The notes below the pieces were generated by a model, which was not told the origin of the DNA, did no database searches, and saw only the letters and a list, made by a program, of their open reading frames with translations. Below, piece after piece: positions 23,704 to 33,081 of a DNA stretch of 38,507 nucleotides. Position 1 is the stretch's first letter, and every line of letters begins with the position of its first letter. A program made the position numbers and the translations under genes. Origin of the DNA: UBA2177 sp964487525. Its GTDB lineage: Bacteria > Patescibacteriota > Dojkabacteria > SC72. The stretch covers positions 1 through 38,507 of the forward strand of contig CAZAQC010000003.1 in the NCBI GenBank assembly GCA_964487525.1, given 5' to 3'.

Positions 23704-24660
23704 CTAATATTTTCTCCTTATGGCATATACACTCTTGTCTTTCCCATTCTCGTAATATGAACGTAAAACTAATTCTCCAAGTAAGCCAAATAGTAAGAAT
23801 TGTGTCCCCATCAACATAGATATTAGAGAAGCAGTGAATAGGGGTGTGCCTGATACATTAATATTATTTATTATCTTGTCTACAGCTACATATACTCCTA
23901 GACCAAACCCAATTAAGAATGTCATTAGTGCAAGTGGTCCCATGAATTGTATTGGTGTTAATGTTTTCATTGTTAAGAACTTAACATTGAAGATATCAAA
24001 CATAACAGTAATAGTTCTTCTAATACCGTACTTACTCTTACCATATTTCCTTTCTTTGTGATTAACTTCCATCTCTCCAATTCTTGCACCATACATACCA
24101 AGTAGATATGACATGAATCTGTGTAACTCTCCATACAACTTAATGTCTTTCATTACTTCAGCCTTTACTACCTTCATCATGCATCCTGTATCATGAATTC
24201 CTAAATCTCCGAAAGCCATTTTCATCATCTTGTTCGCAGCTAGAGATGGGAACTTTCTAATAATATTTCCTTTCCATCTGTTTTTTCTCCAACCTATTAC
24301 TGCATCCAATTTCTCTTTCTCAAGTTTCTTAACCATTTTAATATAGTCTTTGGGATCATCTTGATTATCTCCATCCATTGTTGCAATGTAATCTCCATTA
24401 GCCATTTCTATACCAGCCATTAGAGCTCCACTTTGTCCAGTTCTAGTCATTAGGGATATTCCTTTTACACTTCTTTCCTTACATATCTTACTTAATATCT
24501 TAGGTGTACTATCAGAGGATCCATCATCAACCCATATTACTTCATAATCAAGTGTACCTTTTAGAGTCTTCTTTATTCTCTCATTTAATATTTCGATATT
24601 TTTACCTTCGTTAAGTATTGGTATAACTATTGATATTTTTTTCTTTTTTGTTTTTGGCAT
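23704..24660 (-). CDS. Family 2 glycosyltransferase, polyprenyl-phosphate sugar type (GtrB/DPM1-like)
   Basis: A 318-aa GT2 enzyme that should transfer a sugar from a nucleotide donor to undecaprenyl phosphate at the inner face of the membrane. It has VIPILNEGKN (12-21), DDGSSD (45-50), the metal-binding DGDNQDD (96-102) and a WRKNRW motif. Two C-terminal membrane helices follow (about 235-260 and 272-300), typical of GtrB/ArnC-like proteins. The frame extends to TTG 24714, but a TATAAT on the minus strand at 24681-24676 lies in that extension, and ATG 24660 (MPKTKKKK) gives the usual N-terminus. It is divergent from the glycan operon that follows. Confidence 0.88.
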   Translation of the reverse strand: MPKTKKKKISIVIPILNEGKNIEILNERIKKTLKGTLDYEVIWVDDGSSDSTPKILSKICKERSVKGISLMTRTGQSGALMAGIEMANGDYIATMDGDNQDDPKDYIKMVKKLEKEKLDAVIGWRKNRWKGNIIRKFPSLAANKMMKMAFGDLGIHDTGCMMKVVKAEVMKDIKLYGELHRFMSYLLGMYGARIGEMEVNHKERKYGKSKYGIRRTITVMFDIFNVKFLTMKTLTPIQFMGPLALMTFLIGFGLGVYVAVDKIINNINVSGTPLFTASLISMLMGTQFLLFGLLGELVLRSYYENGKDKSVYAIRRKY

Positions 24661-24914
24661 ATGATTTTTATTGCTATTATAGGCATTTTTACCATATTTT
24701 AGAGAATTTCTCAATGTTGAAAATAAATTTTTAGAATGTATACTGAAAGGTATCTATTTAATATATGCATATTCTGAAAAAACTAGTCAATGGATTATAA
24801 GACAAATAGATCATTTTTTATTGGAATTTATGCAATGATTAGAAAGTATTGGAAATATTATAGTGAAGAATGATATAAGAAATTTACAAAAAACTAATTT
24901 TTTAAATATTCGAA
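24661..24914. other. AT-rich divergent intergenic region
   Basis: This is the longest gene-free stretch in the window, 254 bp. It holds the GT2 -10 box (24676-24681, minus strand). A 27-codon frame on the plus strand (24790-24873) encodes an aromatic/basic peptide and may be a gene remnant or chance. No terminator, repeat or RNA structure stands out. Confidence 0.5.
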
Positions 24915-25589
24915 ATGAAAGGATTAGAATTAGGAAATTTTGAAACGAATAAAAAATTCTTAGAAAAAATTAAATATGAATGGAAAAACATAAGAATTCT
25001 TGAGATAGGTTGTGGAAATGGAAGTATGACTAATTATTTATTTCAAAAAGGTGCCAATATAATAGGTGTTGATATTAATGAAAAGTATATAGAAAAAGCA
25101 AGGGCAAGATTTAAAATTCAAGCACAAAATATTTTTCAAGTAATGGAAGGAGAGAAACTTGATTTCCAGGATAAAACTTTTGATATTGTTATAAGCTTTG
25201 ATGTTTTTGAACATATAAAAAATTCGAATAAACACCTTCAGGAAGTTCGAAGAGTTTTGAAGAGGAATGGTATTTATATCTTTGGAACTCCGAATAAATG
25301 GACAAATATTCCTTGGGAAATAATTGCGCATGGGTCTTTGTTTTATTGGAGGAAATATCATTGCTCCTTACATACATATAAACAACTCGTGAGGAGACTA
25401 AGTAGGAATGGTTTTTCCTGTAAATTTATTAATATGCCAGTGGTCAATGATTATTTTGAAAATAAGCTTATACAAAAACTTGGTTTCTTAGGGAGGTTTT
25501 TACTTAAGCACTCCAATCTTGATAGATTACCAATATCAATGAAAAGTAATTTTTATATTGTCGCAAAGAAATTAACACATAGAGTATAA
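24915..25589 (+). CDS. Class I SAM-dependent methyltransferase
   Basis: A 224-aa methyltransferase of the UbiE/Methyltransf_11 kind. Motif I is ILEIGCGNG (28-36), the acidic ribose-binding residue is in GVDINEKY, and DIVISFDVFEHIKN with VRRVLKRNGIYIFGTPN covers the later motifs. The first 25 residues are short, and the C-terminal 90 residues are family-specific. As the first gene of a plus-strand run of glycosyltransferases, it probably methylates a sugar or lipid-linked glycan; the acceptor is unknown. It starts at ATG 24915 with no Shine-Dalgarno site. Confidence 0.85.
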   Translation: MKGLELGNFETNKKFLEKIKYEWKNIRILEIGCGNGSMTNYLFQKGANIIGVDINEKYIEKARARFKIQAQNIFQVMEGEKLDFQDKTFDIVISFDVFEHIKNSNKHLQEVRRVLKRNGIYIFGTPNKWTNIPWEIIAHGSLFYWRKYHCSLHTYKQLVRRLSRNGFSCKFINMPVVNDYFENKLIQKLGFLGRFLLKHSNLDRLPISMKSNFYIVAKKLTHRV

Positions 25590-25598
25590 TTATTAATT

Positions 25599-26687
25599 AT
25601 GTATAAAAAGAATATTCTTGTTCTAAATTACGAATTTCCTCCACTTGGAGGGGGAGCAAGTCCAATAAGTTATGATATTGCCAAGGGTTATGTAGGAAAA
25701 GGGTTTAAAGTTGATGTGGTAACTATGGGATTTAAAGATCTTCCAAAATTTGAGACCAGAGAGGGTATTAATATTTATAGGATAAAATGTCTTAGGTCTA
25801 AGAAGGAGATTTGTTATACATTTGAACAATTAACATTCATAATCTCGGCTATCTTCTTTTTTTATAAGCATTTGAAAAATAAAAAATATTATCTAAATCA
25901 TACACATTTTCTTATTCCAACAGGAGTGGTCGCTTTGTTTCTTAATAAGTTTTATAATTTAGATTATATAATTACTAGTCATGGGAGTGATGTTTTAGGA
26001 TATAATCCGAGGTTCAAATATTTATATCCTTTTGTTTATCCTTTTTGGAAAAAAATTATTAAGAATGCAAGATTTGTTGTAACTCCATCCAAATTTCTTC
26101 AGGGTAAAATAAAAGAAAAATTTTGTACAGATAACCTAGTTGTTATTCCAAATGGGATTGATAAAAAAAACTTCTTCCCGATGAAGAAGAAAAATCAGAT
26201 CCTTATAGTTGCCAGATTATTTGAAAACAAGGGAGTTCAGGATATTTTAGATGCTTTAGTAGGGGTTGATCTTAAAGATTGGAAAGTTAAAATTGTAGGA
26301 AAAGGCCCATATGAAGAGTTTCTTAAAAATAAAACCAAAGAGAATGGACTTTCGGGAAAAGTTGATTTTTTGGGATGGATTGACAACAAAAGTGCAAGAA
26401 TGAGAAGACTTTATGGTAAGGCTAAAATATTTGTAAGTGCAAGTTGGTTTGAAAATATGAGTATGGTTATTTTAGAAGCGTCTGCCTCTGGATGTAAGGT
26501 TATTGCTTCTAATGTAGGGGGAAACCCAGAGATTGTTAAAAAAGAGAATCTTTTTGAGGTTAGAAATCTTGAAGATTTAAAGAAGAAAATAGAAAATTCT
26601 ATAACAGAAGATTTTAAATATGAAAAACTAAATCCAAAGTTCGATTTAAAGTATGTGATTAAAAAATATAACAATATAATTAAATGA
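25599..26687 (+). CDS. Family 4 glycosyltransferase (GT-B)
   Basis: A 362-aa retaining GT4 enzyme of the GT-B fold. The N-terminal domain opens with NYEFPPLGGGASP, the donor/acceptor linker has TSHGSDVLG, and VIPNGID marks the start of the C-terminal Rossmann domain. The Glu-x7-Glu motif is Glu285...Glu293 in ENMSMVILE. Expected to add a hexose to the growing lipid-linked glycan in the cytosol. It ends in a TGA that overlaps the ATG of the next gene (ATGA at 26684), a case of coupled translation and proof that UGA stops translation here. Confidence 0.9.
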   Translation: MYKKNILVLNYEFPPLGGGASPISYDIAKGYVGKGFKVDVVTMGFKDLPKFETREGINIYRIKCLRSKKEICYTFEQLTFIISAIFFFYKHLKNKKYYLNHTHFLIPTGVVALFLNKFYNLDYIITSHGSDVLGYNPRFKYLYPFVYPFWKKIIKNARFVVTPSKFLQGKIKEKFCTDNLVVIPNGIDKKNFFPMKKKNQILIVARLFENKGVQDILDALVGVDLKDWKVKIVGKGPYEEFLKNKTKENGLSGKVDFLGWIDNKSARMRRLYGKAKIFVSASWFENMSMVILEASASGCKVIASNVGGNPEIVKKENLFEVRNLEDLKKKIENSITEDFKYEKLNPKFDLKYVIKKYNNIIK

Positions 26688-27805
26688 AAATACTTATAGA
26701 TGGTAGAGCTTTTATTAAAGAAGGATCAAGTATCTCCGTATACCTTTTTAATCTATGTCGTTCTATTTTTAAAGGAAAGAAGATTGATTATATTTTAGTT
26801 GTTAATAATAAAAAATATGTTGAAGAATTTAAAAATAACAAGAATGTAAAGGTTATTTTTTCAAAGATAAGAAATAACTTGCTTTGGGATAATGTTGTCA
26901 TTCCATTCTTTAGCTTAAAAAACGAATGTGATATCATTTTTTATCCTAAAGGATCATCTTGTATGTATAAAATTCCTGGGAAGAAAATTGTTGTAACTGT
27001 TCATGGAATGATATACAAAAAAGAACCTAAAGTTCATGGATTTTGGGAAAATATTTACTGGAGAATAGTTGGAAGAATTTCCTCAATAGTGGCAAACAAA
27101 ATAATAGTAGTATCAAAGAGCGATAAAAAAGATCTACTTTCAGAAGGATATTCCAGTAAGAAAATGATAGTTATACCTATAGGATTTAATGAAAATTTCT
27201 CTAATAAATTTTCTGTCGAAAGAAGAAAGAAAGTTTTAAGAGAGTATAACATATTGAATTCCCAATATATCATTCAATTAGGTCATATAACTAAAAAGAA
27301 GAATCAATTATTTTCTCTGAATCTTTTTAATAATATAATCAAACAATTTCCAGGAACCAAATTAGTTTTTGTTGGTGATATATCTGCAGATTCTGGATAT
27401 TTTTTAAAATTGAAAAGTTTTATTAAAGATAAAATGTTGGATAACTCAGTTATATTTACAGGGGTGATAAATCAAAATGAAGAATTTGATAAAATACCAA
27501 TATTACTTCAAAATGCATCGGCTTTTCTTTTTCCTTCTATTTATGAAGGATTCGGGATACCTCCTATTGAAGCAATGGCATCTGGGACTTATGTTTTGGC
27601 TTCAAATAGGGGTTCACTCCCAGAAGTTTTGGGAAAAGACTTAGTTCTTGATTTGGATTTTAAATTATGGGAGAAAACTTTGATGAAAATTTTGAAGCAA
27701 TCAAAATACTTATCTGTTTTAAAGAAAAGACAAAACCAGGTGATAAAAAAGTATGATTGGAGTAAAATAGCCGAGAGGTATATTTTTGTCTTTGAAAATT
27801 TATGA
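26684..27805 (+). CDS. Family 4 glycosyltransferase (GT-B)
   Basis: A second GT4 enzyme, 373 aa. It has the VTVHGMIYKKEP segment, VVSKSDKKDL before the second domain, the IQLGHITKKKN strand, and Glu288...Glu296 in EGFGIPPIE, followed by AMASGTYVLAS. It resembles mannosyl/rhamnosyl-type WbaZ-like transferases more than the preceding gene does; sugar specificity cannot be read from the sequence. It starts inside the stop of the upstream GT4 and ends in TGA within the ATGA start of the pyruvyltransferase gene. Confidence 0.9.
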   Translation: MKILIDGRAFIKEGSSISVYLFNLCRSIFKGKKIDYILVVNNKKYVEEFKNNKNVKVIFSKIRNNLLWDNVVIPFFSLKNECDIIFYPKGSSCMYKIPGKKIVVTVHGMIYKKEPKVHGFWENIYWRIVGRISSIVANKIIVVSKSDKKDLLSEGYSSKKMIVIPIGFNENFSNKFSVERRKKVLREYNILNSQYIIQLGHITKKKNQLFSLNLFNNIIKQFPGTKLVFVGDISADSGYFLKLKSFIKDKMLDNSVIFTGVINQNEEFDKIPILLQNASAFLFPSIYEGFGIPPIEAMASGTYVLASNRGSLPEVLGKDLVLDLDFKLWEKTLMKILKQSKYLSVLKKRQNQVIKKYDWSKIAERYIFVFENL

Positions 27806-28977
27806 AGAAAATTAGAATAATTACATATCATAATGTTATAAATAATGGAGCTTTTCTTCAAGTATATGGCTTATATGCGTATCTCAAAAAGAAATTAATA
27901 AAATGTGATGTAAAAATTTTGAATTATAAAGCACCGGCATTGTTAGTTTATGATTTTCTAAAAATTTTTAAACTTGAAAAGAAGAAAAAATTTTTTAATC
28001 TGAGGAGATATTTTATATTTAGAAAATTTTTTCAAGAAAACACTTTTATTCTTGATAAATCTCTTCCCTTATCTTTCGGTTATGACGATCTTGTAAGAAA
28101 GATAAATAAAAAAAAATATAATTTGTTATTAGTAGGGAGTGACTCAATATGGAAATTGTCTGACAATTTATTTCTGCCTAGATTTCCCAATATTTATTGG
28201 TTATCCGAAAAATTAAAAACACATAAAGTGTCTTATGCAGCTTCTGCCTATCAGTATGATCCTTTAATTCTAGAAAAAAGAAGAGAAGAATTAAAAGGAA
28301 CTTTGCAATCTTACGACTTAATAAGTGTTAGGGATATTAGTACAAAAAGATTAGTGGAAAATTTGGGAATAAAGAATGTATATAAAATTCCAGATCCGGC
28401 CTTTTTATATGAAATAAAAAGAACAAAAGTTCTCGAAAAACTTAAAAAATTAGGGGTAAAAAAGAATAAACCCATTTTTGCCCTATTATCGACTCAGAAC
28501 AATGCTAAAATTAAAGGAATAGTTGATTTTTTCAGACAAAAAAATTATCAAATAATTGGATTGAGTATGTATTCAGATTTGGTAGATTTTAATTTAGGAG
28601 ACGAACTTGATCCTTTTGAATGGGCAGAGATATTCTCTTTCGTGACTTTTTGTGTAACCGATCGTTTTCATGGAGCGATCTTTTGTATAAAAAATTTTAC
28701 TCCATTCATTGCTATTGAAACAAAAGGGGTGACAAAGGAAAGAAGTAAAAAGTATCAGCTAATAAAAGATTTCTCTCTTTATGATTGTTATCTTGATCTG
28801 AATGAGGAGAATTATGAGAACAAGGATTTTCAAGTTAAATATCAAAAGGTTATGAAAAATTGGGAAAATATTTCTAAAGTTAAAATTAGGATGAGTTTGA
28901 AAGAATTTAAGAAAATATCAGATAATTATTGTAATTTAATTAAGAGTATTATTTATGAAAAAAACGATAAAAAATAA
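27802..28977 (+). CDS. Polysaccharide pyruvyl transferase family protein
   Basis: A 391-aa protein of the PS_pyruv_trans (CsaB/WcaK-like) family, which moves pyruvate from phosphoenolpyruvate to a sugar to form a ketal, giving the polymer negative charge. Signs are NNGAFLQVYGLY (14-25), LVGSDSIWKL, SYAASAYQYD, SVRDISTKRLV with IPDPAFL, and the conserved VTDRFHGAIF (285-294). Members near nitroreductase-like and flippase genes are common in capsule loci. It overlaps the upstream GT4 by 4 nt and the next gene by 23 nt. Confidence 0.85.
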   Translation: MKKIRIITYHNVINNGAFLQVYGLYAYLKKKLIKCDVKILNYKAPALLVYDFLKIFKLEKKKKFFNLRRYFIFRKFFQENTFILDKSLPLSFGYDDLVRKINKKKYNLLLVGSDSIWKLSDNLFLPRFPNIYWLSEKLKTHKVSYAASAYQYDPLILEKRREELKGTLQSYDLISVRDISTKRLVENLGIKNVYKIPDPAFLYEIKRTKVLEKLKKLGVKKNKPIFALLSTQNNAKIKGIVDFFRQKNYQIIGLSMYSDLVDFNLGDELDPFEWAEIFSFVTFCVTDRFHGAIFCIKNFTPFIAIETKGVTKERSKKYQLIKDFSLYDCYLDLNEENYENKDFQVKYQKVMKNWENISKVKIRMSLKEFKKISDNYCNLIKSIIYEKNDKK

Positions 28978-29779
28978 CTTTATTTATTTGAGCTTTTTCA
29001 GCTTGTATTCTAGAACATGGTCCGATGAAAGCTTGAAAAGTAGAATTCTTAAGAAGGGACATTTTTTAGACAAATTGAACTCAGAGAACAAGAAAAATAT
29101 AATTCTTGTTAGACAAATAGGTTTATTATTGAACGAATATTTTAGAAGAGGCCTTTTTGTAGATGAAAGTATAAGATGGGTTTGGGATATTTACAAGATC
29201 TTTCATGTGGGAAATGTTCTAAAGCATGAAAACTCAAAAAATAATCTTTCGAATAAAGCTTCAGAAATAGAGAAATTAATAAAAGAGAGGAGAAGTATCA
29301 GAAAATGGCAAAACAAGAAAGTTAATGTAAATTTAGTTATAAAGGCAATTGATAAAGCAAAATGGGCTCCTGTATCTTGTAATAGACAAGCTTGGAAATT
29401 TATTTTATTGACAAAACAAGAAGATATTAATTTTATAAAAAATCTTACAAATCAAACCTTTTTTACAAATTCTAAGATTCTTGTACTAGCTCTTGCTAAT
29501 TCGGAAAGCTATACAAAAGGGGAAGGGTGTTATATGTATCTTGATATGGGGGCCATTATCCAAAATATGCTTTTACTATTATACTCATATAATATAGGTT
29601 CTTGTTGGATGGGATTTAAGAACACGGAAACTGATGGGAAAGTTCTAAAAGAATTTTATAATAAATTTAAAATAGATAAAAAATATATTTTAGTGAGTTT
29701 TATTCCTTTGGGCTTGATATCAAATATCCCAATTGCTCCTAGCAGAAAAGAAACCACCGAAATAGTGGAGGTAAGATAA
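28955..29779 (+). CDS. Nitroreductase-like flavoprotein with ~100-aa N-terminal extension
   Basis: The nitroreductase domain begins near residue 103, with IKERRSIRKW (FMN phosphate contact), WAPVSCNRQAWKF, then LDMGAIIQNMLLLLYS and NIGSCWMGF. These match the NfsA/NfnB fold that binds FMN. Residues 1-100 are an extension of charged helices without a known domain. In polysaccharide loci such proteins often follow a pyruvyltransferase; the reaction is not established. It overlaps the pyruvyltransferase gene by 23 nt and ends one base before the flippase ATG. A GGAGG within its last codons is the best ribosome site in the window. Confidence 0.8.
   Translation: MKKTIKNNFIYLSFFSLYSRTWSDESLKSRILKKGHFLDKLNSENKKNIILVRQIGLLLNEYFRRGLFVDESIRWVWDIYKIFHVGNVLKHENSKNNLSNKASEIEKLIKERRSIRKWQNKKVNVNLVIKAIDKAKWAPVSCNRQAWKFILLTKQEDINFIKNLTNQTFFTNSKILVLALANSESYTKGEGCYMYLDMGAIIQNMLLLLYSYNIGSCWMGFKNTETDGKVLKEFYNKFKIDKKYILVSFIPLGLISNIPIAPSRKETTEIVEVR
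29764..29772 (+). promoter_or_regulatory. Strong ribosome binding site of the flippase gene
   Basis: GTGGAGGTA lies about ten bases before ATG 29781, inside the 3' end of the nitroreductase-like gene. It is the only near-perfect Shine-Dalgarno sequence I noticed; most genes here have none. Confidence 0.6.
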
Positions 29780-29780
29780 A

Positions 29781-31052
29781 ATGTTCTCTTTGAAAGAAAT
29801 ATTTGAAAATCTAAAAGGAAGAAAAGTTTTGAAAGAAACGATTTGGTCTTTTCTATCGAAGGGGATTAGTATGCTACTATTCGTTATATTGAATGTAATA
29901 TTAGCAAGGTCTTTGGAGGTTGAGGAATTTGGACTTTGGACCATTTTTTTTTCTGTTATGACTATTGTATTTAGTATAACTAATTTAGGAGTTAACGACT
30001 CTACAAGAAGATTTGTAGCTCAGTATAATAAAGAAGAATTGTTAAAAAATGTCATAAAATCATCTTTAAAACTTAGACTTTTATTCAGTCTGGTAGGAAC
30101 TGTACTCTTTCTTGCGTTTTATAGACAAATAGCTGTCTTTTTAAATAGATTGGAGCTTCAGGAGTTATTTTTATGCGGGTTGCCTTTGATATTTTTGTCT
30201 AATTTTGTTGAGTATTTTAAATCCGTGTTTATGGGTTTACATATGATAAAATACAATTTTTTTCTAAATTTAACCGAATATATGCTAAAATTAATATTAG
30301 TTCTTGTATTTTTTCTTCATGCAAATTCTATAACTTCAATAATAAATTCCTTCATTGTATCGTTGGGAATCGGTGTAGGGTTGGGTTTCTGCCTATTATC
30401 CTCTAGGTTTCAGAAAAAAACGGGTAAGAATAAGGAAAGGTTTGAAATCAAGATTTTAAAATATAGTCTACCATTTATAGTAATAAATATAGGATTTCTT
30501 ACATTGACAGAAATTAGCTCTGTTATGATAGGAATGTATTCTTCTAACACGGAAGTGGGAATATATGGAGTAGCAAAAAATCTTGTAGTAAAACTTGTGC
30601 ATATATCTTTAGCAATTGCTGCAGGAACAATGCCAATATTTGCAAAACTTAATGAAGATAACAAAACTGAATTAAAGAAATTTTTCTATAAAATTCTTCG
30701 ATACAATATGTTGCTTTATTTGTTGATATCTTTAGTATTAATCTTTTCTTCACCATATTTTATTCCTATCCTTTTTGGTAAAGAATATGAATTATCTGTT
30801 TTACCATTACAAATTTTAACTATTTATTTGTTTGGATATTCTGTTTCTGTTATTCTAAGTACTTTTTTGGACTATATTGGAAAGGCAAAAATTCGTGCAA
30901 TTAATATCCTTTTAACAATAGTTATAAACATTATATTAAACATTATTCTTATTCCTAGGTATGGAGCTATTGGGGCTGCTATTGCAACATCTTCTTCTTA
31001 TCTTCCTTATGTTGTAATTAACTATTTTGAAGTTAGAAGGATTCTTAAATAA
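29781..31052 (+). CDS. Wzx-type flippase (polysaccharide biosynthesis, MOP superfamily)
   Basis: A 423-aa membrane protein with about 12 helices. The N-terminus (KETIWSFLSKGISMLLFVILNVILARSLEVEEFGLW) and the later C-terminal EYELSVLPLQIL, with a final AAIATSSSYLPY stretch, match lipid-linked oligosaccharide flippases (PF01943/Polysacc_synt). It should move undecaprenyl-linked units to the outer face. Last gene of the plus-strand run and convergent with the GT39 genes; only 14 nt separate the stops, with no visible terminator. Confidence 0.88.
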   Translation: MFSLKEIFENLKGRKVLKETIWSFLSKGISMLLFVILNVILARSLEVEEFGLWTIFFSVMTIVFSITNLGVNDSTRRFVAQYNKEELLKNVIKSSLKLRLLFSLVGTVLFLAFYRQIAVFLNRLELQELFLCGLPLIFLSNFVEYFKSVFMGLHMIKYNFFLNLTEYMLKLILVLVFFLHANSITSIINSFIVSLGIGVGLGFCLLSSRFQKKTGKNKERFEIKILKYSLPFIVINIGFLTLTEISSVMIGMYSSNTEVGIYGVAKNLVVKLVHISLAIAAGTMPIFAKLNEDNKTELKKFFYKILRYNMLLYLLISLVLIFSSPYFIPILFGKEYELSVLPLQILTIYLFGYSVSVILSTFLDYIGKAKIRAINILLTIVINIILNIILIPRYGAIGAAIATSSSYLPYVVINYFEVRRILK

Positions 31053-31066
31053 TTACAATTTTGATT

Positions 31067-33079
31067 TCAATTTTCTAACATATTTTTTTTGTAGTAATAA
31101 ATATCAACATTTGTTTCATCTACTCCGCTTCCATGGAGCTTAATAAATCTTTCCTCTACAAAATTATATATCTCCGGTTTTATATGTCTTTCAACTTTAT
31201 CAACTTCCCATATAATCCATCCAGAATCGTATGATGAAATAGCTTTATAAAATTCACTAAAAGTGTATTCTTGTCTCCAGGCCATTTTATAAATATCAGT
31301 AGTATTTATTTCTTTTATATAATAGTATCTTAAAGAATTTGAAATTATAAGTTCACCCTTTTGATAATTATCTTTAACAGTAGAGTATGTTTCCTCTAAA
31401 GAAGGATAGAGCGAATAATTAAAATAATTATTTAATGGATTAATAGAAGAAAAAATTGCCGAGATAGAGAATAGCATTATCATCAAAAAGGAAAATATTT
31501 TCTTTTTGAATAGACCAGTTATTAAATAAAGAGATAGACATGAAACGATAAAGCTGAATGGTATTAAAAAAGATATATACCTAGAGTCTATAAAAAGGCC
31601 TGTCTTGATAAATCTTGTGTACATTAACAAAGATCCAAGTGTTAGAATCCCAAGAAAAATAATCTTTGAAGTTAGTTTTGAATTTGGATTTTTTATGAGA
31701 GAAACAATTGAGCCGATAGCTAAGGATATAGAAAAGAATGCCGAAAAAGGATAGCCTAATAAATATTCTTTGTACTCTATTCGATGGTCTACTTCTCCGA
31801 GATCGATAACACCATAAATAATCTTTTCTAAAAGGATAGGGAAAATTAGAAATCCTATAAATACGAAAAAAGAGACTAAAATTAAGGCATAAAGATATTT
31901 TTTTTCTTTTTGTGTGATGAATTGGATAAATAAGAAAAATATTAAAAATGGAATCAATATTAATGACACAACATGAAGCTCCAAACATAGGAGAAAAAGA
32001 ATTCCTCCCCAAAACATGTAAATATAGTTAAAATTAAAAATTTTAAACAACTTTGTCAGGAGTTTATTTTTAGTTTTTAGCATATTCTTACCAATAATTG
32101 CCTTATAGAAAAAGTAAGTAGTTAGCATGAATAATGGTATTAATAATGAATACATTCGAGGAAATCTTGACCAAATAATCATTTGAGGATTTATAGCAAA
32201 CAGAAATGAAGAAAGAAGAGAAAAATTTCTATCAGGTATGAAAATCTTTGAAATTAAATAAATAGTTAATATCCCCATAATTCCAAATAATGCTCCAGGA
32301 AGCCGTGTTGTAAATTCATTAACGCCAAGGAGTTTGTATGAACATGCTATTGTTAATGTATATGGCCAAGCCCGTGTATAGTTGCAATATTCATCATCCT
32401 CAAGGCAAGAGGTGTTTTTCCCTGAAGTGTTGAGAACCCAATCCCATTTATAAAAATCACCTTCATTTAAAAAATTATATGCAGAGTCTACTACAAAGAG
32501 TTCATCATCACGCATATCATACTTGCCCAAATTGTATAATCTCAAAACAGATCCTATAAAAAGAATCAGCATCAAAATTAGAAAGCGAATTAGGGATTGA
32601 ATTTTTATATTTTTTAATTTTATTTTCACAATTGATGTTATGTTTTGGTAATTTTTTTTAATAGTATTCTTCTTTATCTCAAAATAATTGGGGGAGGGTT
32701 TTTTTATAAATAGAGAAAAAATTATAATATATAGAAAAGAAAAATCAACGTATTGATTTAAATTTTGAAGAGAAAAATGTTCTGTTGAATTGATATCTAT
32801 TTGTAAATTGATATTTATTAATATTTTTACGATAAGAAGAACAGGGAAAATCAATGTTATTAATTTCCACAAGGTTGTTTTTTTGTGTTTATACACCAGT
32901 AAAGATGAAAATACAGTAGAAACTACAAATAAAAGAAATGTAGAATCAACAAAGATGTCAAAATCAATAATTTTTAGGCAATCTATGAAGTATAAAAATA
33001 ATACAATAAAAAAAACGTTTTTTATTAAAATGGCTACAAATTTTTTGTTCTTTTTAATGAAACTGCTTAATGTCTTCAT
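31067..33079 (-). CDS. GT39-like membrane glycosyltransferase (ArnT/PMT type) with N-terminal extension
   Basis: A 670-aa integral membrane protein. The GT-C core starts near residue 165 with LRLYNLGKYDMRDDELF; the acidic Asp191-Asp192-Glu193 is the expected catalytic site of lipid-sugar transferases. About ten more helices and a soluble C-terminal domain follow. Residues 1-150 form a separate block of about four helices that is similar to the start of the next gene. Such enzymes use polyprenyl-phosphate sugars outside the membrane, which fits the GT2 at 23704-24660. It lies two bases after the paralogue. Confidence 0.8.
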   Translation of the reverse strand: MKTLSSFIKKNKKFVAILIKNVFFIVLFLYFIDCLKIIDFDIFVDSTFLLFVVSTVFSSLLVYKHKKTTLWKLITLIFPVLLIVKILININLQIDINSTEHFSLQNLNQYVDFSFLYIIIFSLFIKKPSPNYFEIKKNTIKKNYQNITSIVKIKLKNIKIQSLIRFLILMLILFIGSVLRLYNLGKYDMRDDELFVVDSAYNFLNEGDFYKWDWVLNTSGKNTSCLEDDEYCNYTRAWPYTLTIACSYKLLGVNEFTTRLPGALFGIMGILTIYLISKIFIPDRNFSLLSSFLFAINPQMIIWSRFPRMYSLLIPLFMLTTYFFYKAIIGKNMLKTKNKLLTKLFKIFNFNYIYMFWGGILFLLCLELHVVSLILIPFLIFFLFIQFITQKEKKYLYALILVSFFVFIGFLIFPILLEKIIYGVIDLGEVDHRIEYKEYLLGYPFSAFFSISLAIGSIVSLIKNPNSKLTSKIIFLGILTLGSLLMYTRFIKTGLFIDSRYISFLIPFSFIVSCLSLYLITGLFKKKIFSFLMIMLFSISAIFSSINPLNNYFNYSLYPSLEETYSTVKDNYQKGELIISNSLRYYYIKEINTTDIYKMAWRQEYTFSEFYKAISSYDSGWIIWEVDKVERHIKPEIYNFVEERFIKLHGSGVDETNVDIYYYKKNMLEN

Positions 33080-33081
33080 AA

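Noticed and set aside
24790..24873. 27-codon plus-strand frame in the intergenic region
   Set aside because: No match, no promoter at a useful distance and AT-rich chance composition; kept only as a note in the region entry.
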